Shown in pieces: positions 8,495-16,661 of a stretch of 64,000 nucleotides of DNA. Source of the DNA: Levilactobacillus yonginensis (lineage in GTDB: Bacteria; Bacillota; Bacilli; Lactobacillales; Lactobacillaceae); the NCBI RefSeq assembly GCF_003946265.1, contig NZ_RHNO01000005.1, positions 62,001 through 126,000 on the forward strand, in the 5' to 3' direction. The first letter of the stretch is position 1, and each line of letters opens with the position of its first letter. Under the pieces are notes generated by a model. That model did no database searches. It saw only the letters and a list, made by a program, of their open reading frames with translations, and was not told the origin of the DNA. The position numbers were made by a program, and so were the translations under genes.

Positions 8495-9349
8495 TTAATC
8501 ATTAAATGGGAATTCTTCAATCATCTGTAATAGCTTCGTATTGCTGTTCAAGCGGGCAAACGCCGAAGCATCTTGGAGGTCCTGCTTAATTTGGTGGGGA
8601 TCTCCTTGCAACCGCTGCTGGTTCAAGGCGCGCTGATACAAGATACGCGCTAAATAGTAGGTCACGTGGAAGCGCGCACAGACCTCAACCCCATAGGTCA
8701 ACAGGTCATTACTATTCTTCAATTCACCATTGCGACCATAAAATTGACCCGTGTAAAAAATAACGTTCAGGGCGCGCCAAATACTGTGACGATTCTTAAA
8801 GCTCAGATTTCGGATCTCACCGGCAACCTTATTGAAGTAGAAACCAGCCCGTTCATCATCATCTTCATTACTATAAGCAATCCCCATCCCAGTGTAAGCC
8901 AGCATGGAATACATAGAGTGATGACCTTCATCGAATCGGTTTAAAATTTGTGAAAAGTCGTAGAGCGAGTCGGCAATGGGACCACCGGTCAGCGCCGTGA
9001 TATACCCCCGAATGAAGTAAAACCGCATTTGAAAGGTCAACGTACCAGTCTCTGGATTGCCTAACTTTTTCAGGCTAGCTGCGGCCTCTTTGTATTCACC
9101 GATCAGCAATTGAAATTCAGCCTGCTCCAACGCCTGCGAACGAACAGAGTCTTCATCATGGTTTAACGGAAAAAGATCATTTAACGTTAATTCTAGACGA
9201 TCGCACAGTTGCAGAAGAATTTTTAAAGAAGGAACTTTGCCGTTACGTTCAAATTTACTGAGAGTTGCTTGTGTACAAATACCGTTAGCCAACTGGTCTT
9301 GCGACAAATGCAGTCGCTTCCGTGTTTCAATAAAAATATCTATATTCAT
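8495..9349 (-). CDS. Rgg/RRNPP-like transcriptional regulator
   Basis: 284 residues: an XRE helix-turn-helix at about 5-60 (LSQDQLANGICTQATLSKFERNG) followed by a helical TPR-like repeat domain with alternating aromatic and Leu residues. This is the layout of Rgg/GadR/MutR and PlcR-type regulators, which often sense short peptides. No small peptide gene is evident next to it, and the neighbouring genes give no target, so peptide control is inference only. The ATG at 9349 has only a weak ribosome site. The gene is convergent with the methyltransferase gene. Confidence 0.82.
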   Translation of the reverse strand: MNIDIFIETRKRLHLSQDQLANGICTQATLSKFERNGKVPSLKILLQLCDRLELTLNDLFPLNHDEDSVRSQALEQAEFQLLIGEYKEAAASLKKLGNPETGTLTFQMRFYFIRGYITALTGGPIADSLYDFSQILNRFDEGHHSMYSMLAYTGMGIAYSNEDDDERAGFYFNKVAGEIRNLSFKNRHSIWRALNVIFYTGQFYGRNGELKNSNDLLTYGVEVCARFHVTYYLARILYQRALNQQRLQGDPHQIKQDLQDASAFARLNSNTKLLQMIEEFPFND

Positions 9350-9410
9350 AAACTTATGCCATCCCTTAAAACGTTATGGGGCTATTATACCAAAATCCCC
9401 CCATCAACGC

Positions 9411-10040
9411 CTAGTTCTGCCAACCGTGATTATCCCGGTCCCAATCGCGTTTACGACTGCCGGAAACAAAGGGGTTTCCCGCGACCGTAAACCGTAATGG
9501 TCGATCCTGCCAGCTACCTGCACTGACCCCGACCCGCGATGTGGCCGCAACTTCCTTTGGTTGACGCGTCTTTTCTGCTGTAATCGTTAAATTATGTGTG
9601 CCGAGTAGCGTTCGGTTCAGGTCCTTGGATTGTAACCCGATAGCCGCTGTCAGCTTGCCAGGACCGTTACTAATATCTGGAACTGGCTTGTCACGGTGCT
9701 GCTGCATGAGGTCTAACCCTTCGTGGGGTTCAATTCCCCGAATCAAGATTCCTTGCGGTGTCCCCGCCGCCTGAGTAGCCACGTCCAACATGTAGTAGCC
9801 GCGTAAAATGTAAATGTAGATGGTGCCTGGTGCATCATACAAAGCAGCGTTAGCGGCCGTATGCCGCCCATTAAAGGCATGCGCTGCGGTATCCTGTTCA
9901 CCCAAATAGGCTTCCGCTTCAATGATCCACCCGCTCATTCTGCCGGCCGGCGTACCGTAGATCAACTCGTGACCCAGCAGGTCTTGCGTAATCTCTGGGG
10001 TAGAGCGGCCCGCGTAGAACTCTGCCAACTCATTTGTCAT
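9411..10040 (-). CDS. 3-methyladenine DNA glycosylase, AAG/MPG family
   Basis: 209-residue base-excision-repair glycosylase. Family features are the early TQDLLGHELI, the IIEAEAYLG active-site segment with catalytic Glu, DTAAHAFNGRHTAANAALYDAPGT pieces around the DNA-intercalating Tyr region, and NGPGKLTAAIGL near residue 130. It removes alkylated or deaminated purines. It is monocistronic and preceded upstream by structured repeat D, about 50 bp before the start codon, so its promoter must lie within or beside the repeat. The window encodes two further alkyl-base glycosylases of the unrelated Tag family. Confidence 0.92.
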   Translation of the reverse strand: MTNELAEFYAGRSTPEITQDLLGHELIYGTPAGRMSGWIIEAEAYLGEQDTAAHAFNGRHTAANAALYDAPGTIYIYILRGYYMLDVATQAAGTPQGILIRGIEPHEGLDLMQQHRDKPVPDISNGPGKLTAAIGLQSKDLNRTLLGTHNLTITAEKTRQPKEVAATSRVGVSAGSWQDRPLRFTVAGNPFVSGSRKRDWDRDNHGWQN

Positions 10041-10088
10041 GGTTTTAGTCGCTTCCTTTGTTTATTAACATACGTCAAGATTGTCCGC

Positions 10089-10283
10089 CTACGGCCGCCA
10101 GGGAGGGGCCGCTGTGGGGTCGCTGTGGGGTCGCCTTCAGCCCAAATACCGGGCTTTCGGCTCGACTTGAAGTCCCGCCAAAACCGCGGGTCTCCAAGCT
10201 CGACCCATGCTGTAAGACCGGGAAAAACCAACCGCCCGGCCTAACACCATCAACACAGCCGCCCCTCCCTGACGACCTCCGGC
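10089..10283 (-). repeat. Structured repeat copy D (sense strand minus)
   Basis: P1 pairs GGGAGGGGC with GCCCCTCCC. P2 pairs CCGGG with CCCGG, P3 is GACTTGAAG with CTCCAAGCTC, and P4 is the AGCCC/GGGCT hairpin. It carries an internal tandem duplication of the 11-nt unit GCTGTGGGGTC (10111-10132), making it longer than the other copies. Confidence 0.82.
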
Positions 10284-10382
10284 TAAATTTCTGAACTAAA
10301 TCCAACCTCTGCGTCTCCGAATTACTGCTCACCATCAATATGACACACCCAACTAATTCCTAGTAACGACCACAACCTAAGT

Positions 10383-10560
10383 CGGAGGCAGCCCGGGACG
10401 AAACTAGTCGTGACAGTGGTGTTGACTGGCGTTTCTTCAGCCAGTTTACACCACGGACGAGCTTGAAGACACGTGAGTTTCGTGGCTTCAAGTCGAGGAG
10501 CAAGACCGATTTTTGGCTTGCTCCGGTCCCCACGACTGGTTTCGTCCCGGGCTGCCGGAG
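10383..10560 (+). repeat. Structured repeat copy E (sense strand plus)
   Basis: The best-paired copy. P1 is CAGCCCGGGACGAAAC/GTTTCGTCCCGGGCTG plus AGTCGTG/CACGACT. P2 is ACTGGC/GCCAGT inside GTGGTGT/ACACCAC. P3 is CTTGAAGacACG/CGTggCTTCAAG. P4 is GAGCAAG/CTTGCTC with the conserved ACCG loop. CGGAG words flank both ends. Confidence 0.92.
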
Positions 10561-10634
10561 CACAGCAATTTTAATCATCAACTAAGATTTAATTCTCAAA
10601 ACAGAGATGGTAAACTGGGACACATGGAGATGGT

Positions 10635-11033
10635 ATGAAAATGGCTATTAAATGTGAACGTATCTATACAAAACCAGCCGATTTAGACGGCTACCGCGTC
10701 CTGGTCGATAGACTCTGGCCGCGTGGTATTTCTAAGGTCAACGCCCAACTGGCCTCCTGGGAAAAGGAGATGGGGCCCACGACCGAACTGCGTAAGTGGT
10801 TCAACCACGAACCGACTAAGTTCCCAGAGTTCAAACAAAAATATCTTACTGAGCTCGCCGCTAATGACGCCCTGCCCGACTTCTTAACATTAGTTGCTGA
10901 CCAATTAGCCACCCAGGACGTCATCTTCTTATACGGTGCCAAGGATGAGGAACACAACCAAGCCATCATTTTGAAGGACTTTGTGCTCACCCGACTGGCT
11001 GGCCAAGTGCCCGCAGCACGGTTGCAAGACTAA
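10635..11033 (+). CDS. DUF488 family protein
   Basis: 132 residues with the full DUF488 signature: YRVLVDRLWPRGISK near residue 20, a WFNHEPTKFPEF segment, and the C-terminal LYGAKDEEHNQA. The biochemical role is unknown; the family is widespread and small. The ATG at 10635 follows GGAG. Its last 47 bp overlap the convergent beta-phosphoglucomutase-like gene, so the two mRNAs share complementary 3' ends. Confidence 0.88.
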   Translation: MKMAIKCERIYTKPADLDGYRVLVDRLWPRGISKVNAQLASWEKEMGPTTELRKWFNHEPTKFPEFKQKYLTELAANDALPDFLTLVADQLATQDVIFLYGAKDEEHNQAIILKDFVLTRLAGQVPAARLQD

Positions 11034-11664
11034 GGTGTGTCGTATCTGCCAGCATGGCATCTGCTCCTGGTAACTTCCGTTGATTAACGCCTACCGTGTA
11101 ACATCCCGCAGCTTTAGCCGATTGCATTCCGGTGACTGTGTCTTCAAATGCCACGCAGTTTTCCGGTGGCAATCCCACCAGCTTCGCTGCAGCTAAATAT
11201 ACGTCAGGTGCGGGTTTGCTGTGTTGAAGCTGCACTGCTGCGACAATTTTGGAAAAGAATCCAGTCAACCCCAACCGATCAATTTCAGCCGGTGCGTTGG
11301 TCGACGCTGAGGCCAGAGCCATTGGATAGCCTGCCGCCACCAACTCATCCAAAAAACTGGTTACGCCAGGTAACCGATTGGCTGGTGTCATTTTGGTAAT
11401 CATCTGTTGATACAACTCATTCTCATGGGTGGCAATGGCTTGGAACTGTGGCGCCGTGAACTCGGACTGACGCCCATCAGAACTTAAAATGGTCTTCAAT
11501 GAATCACGCCGACTCATACCCGGTAGTACCTCAGCAAGCTGTGGTGTCCACGGAACTTCGAGTTCTCGCGCGATTTGCCGCCATGAGGCTAAGTGGTACT
11601 GCCATGAATCGGCGATTACGCCGTGTAAATCAAACAAGAATCCCTGAACTGCTGGTTTCTGCAT
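10987..11664 (-). CDS. Beta-phosphoglucomutase-like HAD phosphatase with altered DxD
   Basis: 225-residue HAD-superfamily protein. The start at ATG 11664 is chosen for the GGGGGAG site; an in-frame start at 11712 has none. The family isomerises beta-glucose-1-phosphate to glucose-6-phosphate during maltose/trehalose use. Residues seen are nucleophile D12 (FDLHGV), the SASTNAPAEI loop, Lys in SKPAPDVYLAAA and the EDTVTGMQSAKAAG acidic pair. The second Asp of the DLDGV motif, the general acid/base, is His14 here, which would impair mutase chemistry. No maltose phosphorylase gene is adjacent. It could be a phosphatase or an impaired mutase. Confidence 0.85.
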   Translation of the reverse strand: MQKPAVQGFLFDLHGVIADSWQYHLASWRQIARELEVPWTPQLAEVLPGMSRRDSLKTILSSDGRQSEFTAPQFQAIATHENELYQQMITKMTPANRLPGVTSFLDELVAAGYPMALASASTNAPAEIDRLGLTGFFSKIVAAVQLQHSKPAPDVYLAAAKLVGLPPENCVAFEDTVTGMQSAKAAGCYTVGVNQRKLPGADAMLADTTHLSLATVLRALGQPVG

Positions 11665-11693
11665 CAGAACTCCCCCTTTGAAAGCGTTTCGAG

Positions 11694-11743
11694 TATGCCT
11701 ATTATACACCAAAATATGTGTGGATTAATAACTGATAGGCATA
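11694..11743 (-). promoter_or_regulatory. Promoter with flanking inverted repeat for the HAD gene
   Basis: A TATAAT -10 box (minus strand, 11701-11706) overlaps TATGCCTAT (11694-11702), whose exact inverted copy ATAGGCATA lies at 11735-11743, 32 bp away on the other side of the promoter core. The arrangement suggests an operator pair. Confidence 0.5.
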
Positions 11744-11814
11744 TTTTGACTGAATAGGCTAACTTAACCGCCAAACTGACTAAGTCGATTCATCATGATT
11801 ACACTGCAACTAAT

Positions 11815-11862
11815 TAAAGCACATTGGACCTTCCTCGTGGAAAGTTCAATGTGCTTTTTGCT
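11815..11862. terminator. Bidirectional terminator-like hairpin
   Basis: AAAGCACATTGGAC/GTTCAATGTGCTTTTT imperfect stem downstream of the Usp gene. Confidence 0.65.
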
Positions 11863-11950
11863 AAAATACCTTATCAAAAACTAACCTTAAAGTCCGCCCG
11901 ATTGGCAACGCTAACGATCGCCCTGACCGCTATAGCCGACTACCAAGCCC

Positions 11951-12409
11951 CTAACGAATCACAATAACTGAGACATCAGACTTTTTCGTCAACCGCAGAC
12001 CAATTGCCCCCGGATGACCATGGCTAGCAAAATCTACGTCGGCCCCACAAACAATCAAGTCAGGTTGAAAATCTGGCACAATCTTTTGCAGAATCACGTC
12101 GTCCACGTCGCCACCTTCAGCCACAATGGGCCGAACTTGTTCAACGCCAAATGCAGTTGCCTTGTCGGCATACTCTTTAACGATCCGACGGAGATGATTC
12201 CGTCGTTCGTTCAATTTAGCTGGCATCAAGGACTCATAAATACTAATGTCATCATTTTCCAAAACAGATGCAATACCTAAATGCGCTTGATAGTCGCGCG
12301 CCATAGTCATTGCGAACCGAAAAGCCCGGCTGGTCGATGGACGGTCGTCCTCATCGATCGTAATTAAAATACGCCGGAAAAACAGCGGATTGTTACTTTC
12401 ATCTGCCAT
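11951..12409 (-). CDS. Universal stress protein, UspA family
   Basis: 152 residues, one Usp domain. It has the N-terminal RRILITIDEDD strand and acidic residues, the VCGADVDF loop and a C-terminal SVIVIR strand. The ATP-binding G-2x-G-9x-G(S/T) motif is imperfect (GADVDFASHGHPGAIGLRLTKKSDVSV), so nucleotide binding is uncertain. GGAGGG precedes the ATG. It is monocistronic. The role is stress adaptation by family only. Confidence 0.88.
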   Translation of the reverse strand: MADESNNPLFFRRILITIDEDDRPSTSRAFRFAMTMARDYQAHLGIASVLENDDISIYESLMPAKLNERRNHLRRIVKEYADKATAFGVEQVRPIVAEGGDVDDVILQKIVPDFQPDLIVCGADVDFASHGHPGAIGLRLTKKSDVSVIVIR

Positions 12410-12795
12410 AAAGTTATTTTCCCTCCAATGGATGATTCGGCTTCATTGTATCATACCTCTACTCTCAAGAGTAGCGCGCTAATTACCTAAAAAGTGTTCA
12501 CGCCTCCCTAATTGCGGCCACCAAATTCATGGGCAAGCACCAGGAATCAATTTACTAAGCCGCCAACAGTCTGCCCGCAAGATTCCCGCCTAACGGGTCT
12601 TATCGGATGTCTCTGGTAGTTTAATCCGCAACGCGATGATTTACCTAGAATCAAATTGGTCACCCTCAAAACGCCACTCGTGGATATAAACCAATGATAC
12701 TAATAATGACTGATTAATTTGACCATTCAGTCCTACCACCGTTGCTTCCTTGTAAAGAGACATTGGCGACCTTACTCAGTCATCTTTGTTTGCGC
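12410..12795. other. Gene-free stretch between BCCT and Usp genes
   Basis: About 390 bp without a credible ORF, RNA gene or copy of the structured repeat. The part nearest 12460 has a short CTCTACTCTCAAGAGTAG palindrome that may belong to the Usp promoter region. I see nothing else. Confidence 0.55.
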
Positions 12796-12838
12796 AACAA
12801 AAAACAGGTAACCTGACAAAGTTCAGGCTACCCGTTCG
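12796..12838 (-). terminator. Terminator of the BCCT gene
   Basis: On the minus strand GGGTAGCCTGAAC/GTCAGGTTACCTG followed by T6. Confidence 0.85.
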
Positions 12839-12849
12839 CTTAAGGTCGT

Positions 12850-14463
12850 TTAATTAGCGTGGTCTGGTGACAAAATCATTGGTCCGCGAACCGCCCGTGG
12901 CAATTCTACCGTAATCCGGCGAATCACAACTGGTTGTGGAACCACGACTGGTGCCACAGCATTTTTGGCCGTTAACATGTGCCAAATGGAATGCAACAAC
13001 AACAGGCAGACAATCATCAATGGGAATCCGGCAATCGTCGAGACCGTTTGAACGGTCTTGAAGCCTCCCACCATCACAATCCCGAAGGAGAAGAAGATGA
13101 AGACGACGACCCAGATCATCCGGTTCCAACGACTAGGTTCTTCCCCATCATCCAAGTGCAGACTGGTGAACGAAGAAACGATAAACGCTGATGACGAGAT
13201 GGTCGTTGCTAAGAAGATGAAACAAGAGATACAGTAGAGCGCCAAGATGATCATCTTAAATGGCAAGGTGGCAATGACCGTGGCAACCACGGCAGCCTGA
13301 CCCTGTGTATTCAAGATGTGAACCAAGTTAACGGCCCCGGTGCGTTGCAACCACAGAGAGTAGCCACCAAAGATGGCGTAAAAACTCATGCAACCCAAAG
13401 CACCATAAGTCAACATCCCCACGAGGACCTGACGAATCGTCCGGCCTTTAGAAATCCGGGCAATGAACAGTCCCATAACGGGCATGTAAGACAACCACCA
13501 GCCCCAGTAGAAAATCGTTTCCTGCTGTGCGGTACTGCTCCCCCCGTTGGGCAACGTGTTGGTCGACATGGACACAAACTTTTGTGCCATCAAACCTAAA
13601 CTGTTCGTTTCAGAATTTAAAATGTAAACCGTTGGTCCGATGACCAAGATAATGGCTAATAACCCCAGTGCCGTCCAGATATGAGCTGAACTCAACCGGT
13701 TGATTCCACCATTCAAACCGTGGAAAACCGTGACAGCAAACAAGATAAACAGAATAATAAAGAGCTCAATTTTTAGCATCAAATTGTCTTGCACACCGGT
13801 AAGCCGGCTCAGGACTTTGGAAATAATGGGAATTTCCATTCCGACTGAGGAGCCAATGCCCCCCATGATTCCAAAGACCACTAAGAAGTCGATGACGTGC
13901 CGTGCAACCACTTTGCCGCGACTATCCCCCTGCAAACTGGTAATGGCAGCGGAAACCCGTTGAACCTTACCATGCTTAACGTACAGAACGTAAGCAATCG
14001 CAATCGTGGCTGGTGCGAACATCATCCAGGCCATGGGACCCCAGTTGAATTGCCCCAACATGTGGGCGGCACCGTACGCATCACTAGAGAATGGCTTCAA
14101 ACCAAACGCTGGGTGTTGCAGGTACCGTAAGGGATCAACGATGGACAGCATCAAAATACTGGCATCGATGGCCGTAGCGAAGACCATGCTCCCCCACTGA
14201 AAGTTGCTGTAGTGGGGCTTGTCTTCGGGGTCACCCAATTTAACCTTACCAAACTTACCAAATGCCAAATACATAAAAAATAAAAAGTTGACCACGTACA
14301 CCATCATATAGGCCCATGACATGCGAGTATCAATCCAGTTCAATATTGAACTCAGGCCGGCTTGTAACTGGCCGCCGCCTAAAATAAATAGCAATGACGC
14401 GAGAATAAATAAAACGATGGTTGGTACGAATACTAACTTATCAATATTTTTACGCGCTAAAAT
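12850..14463 (-). CDS. BCCT family betaine/carnitine/choline transporter, probable ATT start
   Basis: Sodium- or proton-coupled importer of quaternary amines, used against osmotic stress. Family signs are a 12-segment hydrophobic pattern and the GDPEDKPHYSNFQWGSMVFAT segment read in pieces, plus later W-rich helices (YWGWWLSYMPVMGLFIARISKGRTIRQ). The first ATG/GTG/TTG in frame is TTG 14394, which would cut membrane segment 1 and has no ribosome site. An ATT at 14461-14463 lies seven bases after GAGGAGG and gives 537 residues starting LARKNIDKLVF, the normal family length. An in-frame TGA lies just upstream. ATT initiation is inferred. Confidence 0.88.
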   Translation of the reverse strand: MLARKNIDKLVFVPTIVLFILASLLFILGGGQLQAGLSSILNWIDTRMSWAYMMVYVVNFLFFMYLAFGKFGKVKLGDPEDKPHYSNFQWGSMVFATAIDASILMLSIVDPLRYLQHPAFGLKPFSSDAYGAAHMLGQFNWGPMAWMMFAPATIAIAYVLYVKHGKVQRVSAAITSLQGDSRGKVVARHVIDFLVVFGIMGGIGSSVGMEIPIISKVLSRLTGVQDNLMLKIELFIILFILFAVTVFHGLNGGINRLSSAHIWTALGLLAIILVIGPTVYILNSETNSLGLMAQKFVSMSTNTLPNGGSSTAQQETIFYWGWWLSYMPVMGLFIARISKGRTIRQVLVGMLTYGALGCMSFYAIFGGYSLWLQRTGAVNLVHILNTQGQAAVVATVIATLPFKMIILALYCISCFIFLATTISSSAFIVSSFTSLHLDDGEEPSRWNRMIWVVVFIFFSFGIVMVGGFKTVQTVSTIAGFPLMIVCLLLLHSIWHMLTAKNAVAPVVVPQPVVIRRITVELPRAVRGPMILSPDHAN

Positions 14464-14535
14464 AAATAATCCTCCTCATTTGTTTCCTGCAGGCCAAACC
14501 TACAGCGGACGCTGCCTCGTGAGATTGTACGAAAA

Positions 14536-14581
14536 AAGCGCTAGTTCAGGGTCGTCATACGAGCCACCTGCACAGCGCTTA
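14536..14581 (-). terminator. Terminator or attenuator ahead of the BCCT gene
   Basis: Minus-strand AAGCGCT ... AGCGCTTTTTT with inner AGG/CCT pairing, between the acetyltransferase stop and the BCCT start. It ends the acetyltransferase transcript or attenuates the BCCT leader. Confidence 0.6.
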
Positions 14582-14764
14582 AACGTTAAATACAAATTGC
14601 TTACGTAAATCTCTTTGAAGCGATATCCAAAGTCTATTATACGCAGAAGGATTAATTAGTAAAATCTTGCGGATGAATAAGAAATTTCTACTGGAAATAG
14701 AGCGGTTACACATCCGATAGCCATTGGAATCTAAGAATTTGATTAGAATTTCAAGACCGGACGC

Positions 14765-15370
14765 TTATTTCAGTAAATCTGGCCACTGTTCACGAGCTGC
14801 AGCGTCACCAGTCGCACCGTTATCAATTTGCTTAATGACCCGGGCTGGGTTACCAGCAATTACCACATCATCGCCAAAGGACTTGGTGACAACCGAACCG
14901 GCGCCAACCACAACGTTATTGCCCAGCGTCACACCAGGCAGAATTGTCACCCGGCCACCTAACCAAGCATTATCACCGATCGTAATTGGGGCGCCCATTT
15001 CAACGTCAGCCTTACGGGCCATCGCATTCAATGGGTGAACTGGCGTGTACAGGCCGATGTTGGGCCCAAAGTAACAGTGCGAGCCAATCGTGATTGGGCA
15101 GGTATCCAACAAAGTCATATCATAATTCCCATAAAAATGGTCACCGATATGAATATTCCAGCCGTAATCAAACATAAACTCAGCCTCAACGAAGAAACCT
15201 TCGCCAACGTCTGGCATTAAGCGCTTGTACGCCGCCATCCGTTCACCGTTGTCATCAATTTGATTGGCGGCTCTCAGGGTCTTACGAGCCAGAACTCGAC
15301 GATCGATCAGTTCCTTATCGAATTGATCATAGGGCTTACCGGCCGTCATATTTTCTCGTGCAGTTGCCAT
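14765..15370 (-). CDS. Maltose/galactoside O-acetyltransferase family
   Basis: 201 residues with a left-handed beta-helix of hexapeptide repeats (PITIGSHCYFGPNIGLYTP, GAPITIGDNAWLGGRVTILPGVTLGNNVVVGAGSVV in pieces) after an N-terminal helical Mac domain (YDQFDKELIDRRVLARKTLRAAN). The catalytic His is in the TPVHPL segment. The family moves acetyl from acetyl-CoA to a sugar hydroxyl. The ATG at 15370 is preferred to an upstream TTG that is too close to GAGGAG. The next repeat, F, begins about 150 bp upstream. Confidence 0.92.
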   Translation of the reverse strand: MATARENMTAGKPYDQFDKELIDRRVLARKTLRAANQIDDNGERMAAYKRLMPDVGEGFFVEAEFMFDYGWNIHIGDHFYGNYDMTLLDTCPITIGSHCYFGPNIGLYTPVHPLNAMARKADVEMGAPITIGDNAWLGGRVTILPGVTLGNNVVVGAGSVVTKSFGDDVVIAGNPARVIKQIDNGATGDAAAREQWPDLLK

Positions 15371-15525
15371 GTTTATCAATCACTCCTCTTGTTTTTAATC
15401 ATAACACTTTTTAAAAAGGCCTTGCGAGCGACACTTTTCTAGAGCAACTGAAGGTTGAAAGCTTTTAAAAGCCATAAAGTCGGATATAGAAACAATACTA
15501 GGCGACCTAGTATGTCCTTCCGCCT

Positions 15526-15681
15526 TACCGGCCGCCAGCTATGGGCTGGAACGGTGCGGACACAACTTGAAGCCTCGAAAGCCCCGAGTCTCCAAGCTTG
15601 GTCTTCAGCTAAGTCAGTCGGAAAACCACCGACTAACTAAGCAGAACGACGCGCCTGAGCCCATAGCTGGCGACCTCTCGG
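15526..15681 (-). repeat. Structured repeat copy F (sense minus, lacks hairpin P4)
   Basis: P1 is a perfect CGCCAGCTATGGGCT/AGCCCATAGCTGGCG stem. P2 is AGTCGG/CCGACT extended by GCTTAGT-type pairs. P3 is GAGtCTcCAAG with CTTGAAGcCTCG. The P4 hairpin is missing; only GTGCGGAC remains where other copies have GTGGGGAC. Confidence 0.85.
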
Positions 15682-15782
15682 CTCACAAAGTATTTTGTTG
15701 CCAACTAATCTGCTGTCTGTGAGGCTGCCATACGGGGCGCGAGAAATCTTTCAGCGTTCATCATAACAAAACACAATCAAAC

Positions 15783-15957
15783 CCGAGGTGGCCAGGGATG
15801 TAGCCAGCTGTGAAAGTGGTGTTTGCTGGTGATTTTTGGCCAGCTTACACCACGGGCGACTTTGGAGACACGGGTTCTTCGTGGCTTCAAATCGAGCGAG
15901 AAGCCCGCCCTTTGGCTGAAGCGTCCCCACAGCAGGCGGAATCCCTGGCCACCGGAG
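15783..15957 (+). repeat. Structured repeat copy G (sense strand plus)
   Basis: P1 GGCCAGGGAT/ATCCCTGGCC, then CTGTG/CACAG. P2 is GCTGG/CCAGC inside GTGGTGT/ACACCAC. P3 is identical in sequence to copy A (GGAGACACG ... CGTGGCTTC), so A and G form a subfamily. Confidence 0.88.
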
Positions 15958-16032
15958 TGCAAATTTAGCAGTACCCATTTTGCTAATACTATTAAATCAA
16001 AAATTTATCTTTCAAACTCTAGCAGAACAAAT

Positions 16033-16068
16033 AAAAAGTGGTGAAGACTTGTGTCTTCACCACTTTGC
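16033..16068. terminator. Bidirectional terminator
   Basis: AAAGTGGTGAAGAC/GTCTTCACCACTTT perfect stem, TTGT loop, 13 bp after the stop of the VOC-family gene. Confidence 0.88.
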
Positions 16069-16080
16069 ATACTGCTATTT

Positions 16081-16554
16081 CTATTCTGAATCACTCGCTG
16101 TATCTTCGGTGAACGTCATGCCCTGCTCCCGTAAGATCCAAGTAATGCCGTACGCATCAACCACTTGCCCCATCTTACCGCCGGCCCGCTGCGCCGTAAA
16201 CGGACTGATAACCTTTACATCAGATTTCACTAGCTGTTGATAAAGTGCAGCTAGTGCCTTAACACTCGCACTGTCATCCTCATCCACAGCAATCATGAGT
16301 GAAATCTGAGTGGACGACGTCGGTTGCCCCATTAAAGCGTCAGCACACTGAATATCTAGTCCCATAACTTGAAAACCACCACGCATGGTGATTTGTTCCA
16401 AGTCGACCGTGGGTTCCAGGCCTAAACGTTCGGCTTCCTCTGGTGTTGGACTGACTCGGTAGGCGTTCTTGGCGTCAAAGACATCTTGGTAATATGTGAT
16501 TGCCTCTTTCGCATTTTCAAATTCCAAATATGGAATCATTTTAACTTGCATCAT
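16081..16554 (-). CDS. PhnB-like VOC (glyoxalase fold) protein
   Basis: 157 residues with the PhnB-like pattern: IPYLEFENAKEAITYYQDVF at the N-terminus, GFQVMGLD, SLMIAVDEDD, and the final AGGKMGQVVDAYGITWIL. The family has the paired beta-alpha-beta-beta-beta fold; many members lack an assigned reaction. ATG 16554 or 16551 fits the weak GGGG site better than ATG 16569. It is monocistronic. The exact substrate is unknown. Confidence 0.85.
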   Translation of the reverse strand: MMQVKMIPYLEFENAKEAITYYQDVFDAKNAYRVSPTPEEAERLGLEPTVDLEQITMRGGFQVMGLDIQCADALMGQPTSSTQISLMIAVDEDDSASVKALAALYQQLVKSDVKVISPFTAQRAGGKMGQVVDAYGITWILREQGMTFTEDTASDSE

Positions 16555-16661
16555 CGGTACCCCATTCACTACAATTTTTGTTCAGTGTTCAATTTATCAT
16601 CTAGCTTGAACGTTTCCCCCAAATAGATGACCCGCATAATATTTATGAAACTATTATAGCC

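Noticed and set aside
10058-10581. Several ORFs on both strands inside repeats D and E
   Set aside because: GC-rich palindromic repeats are open in many frames; none has a ribosome site and frames are not shared between copies, so the repeats do not encode a protein.
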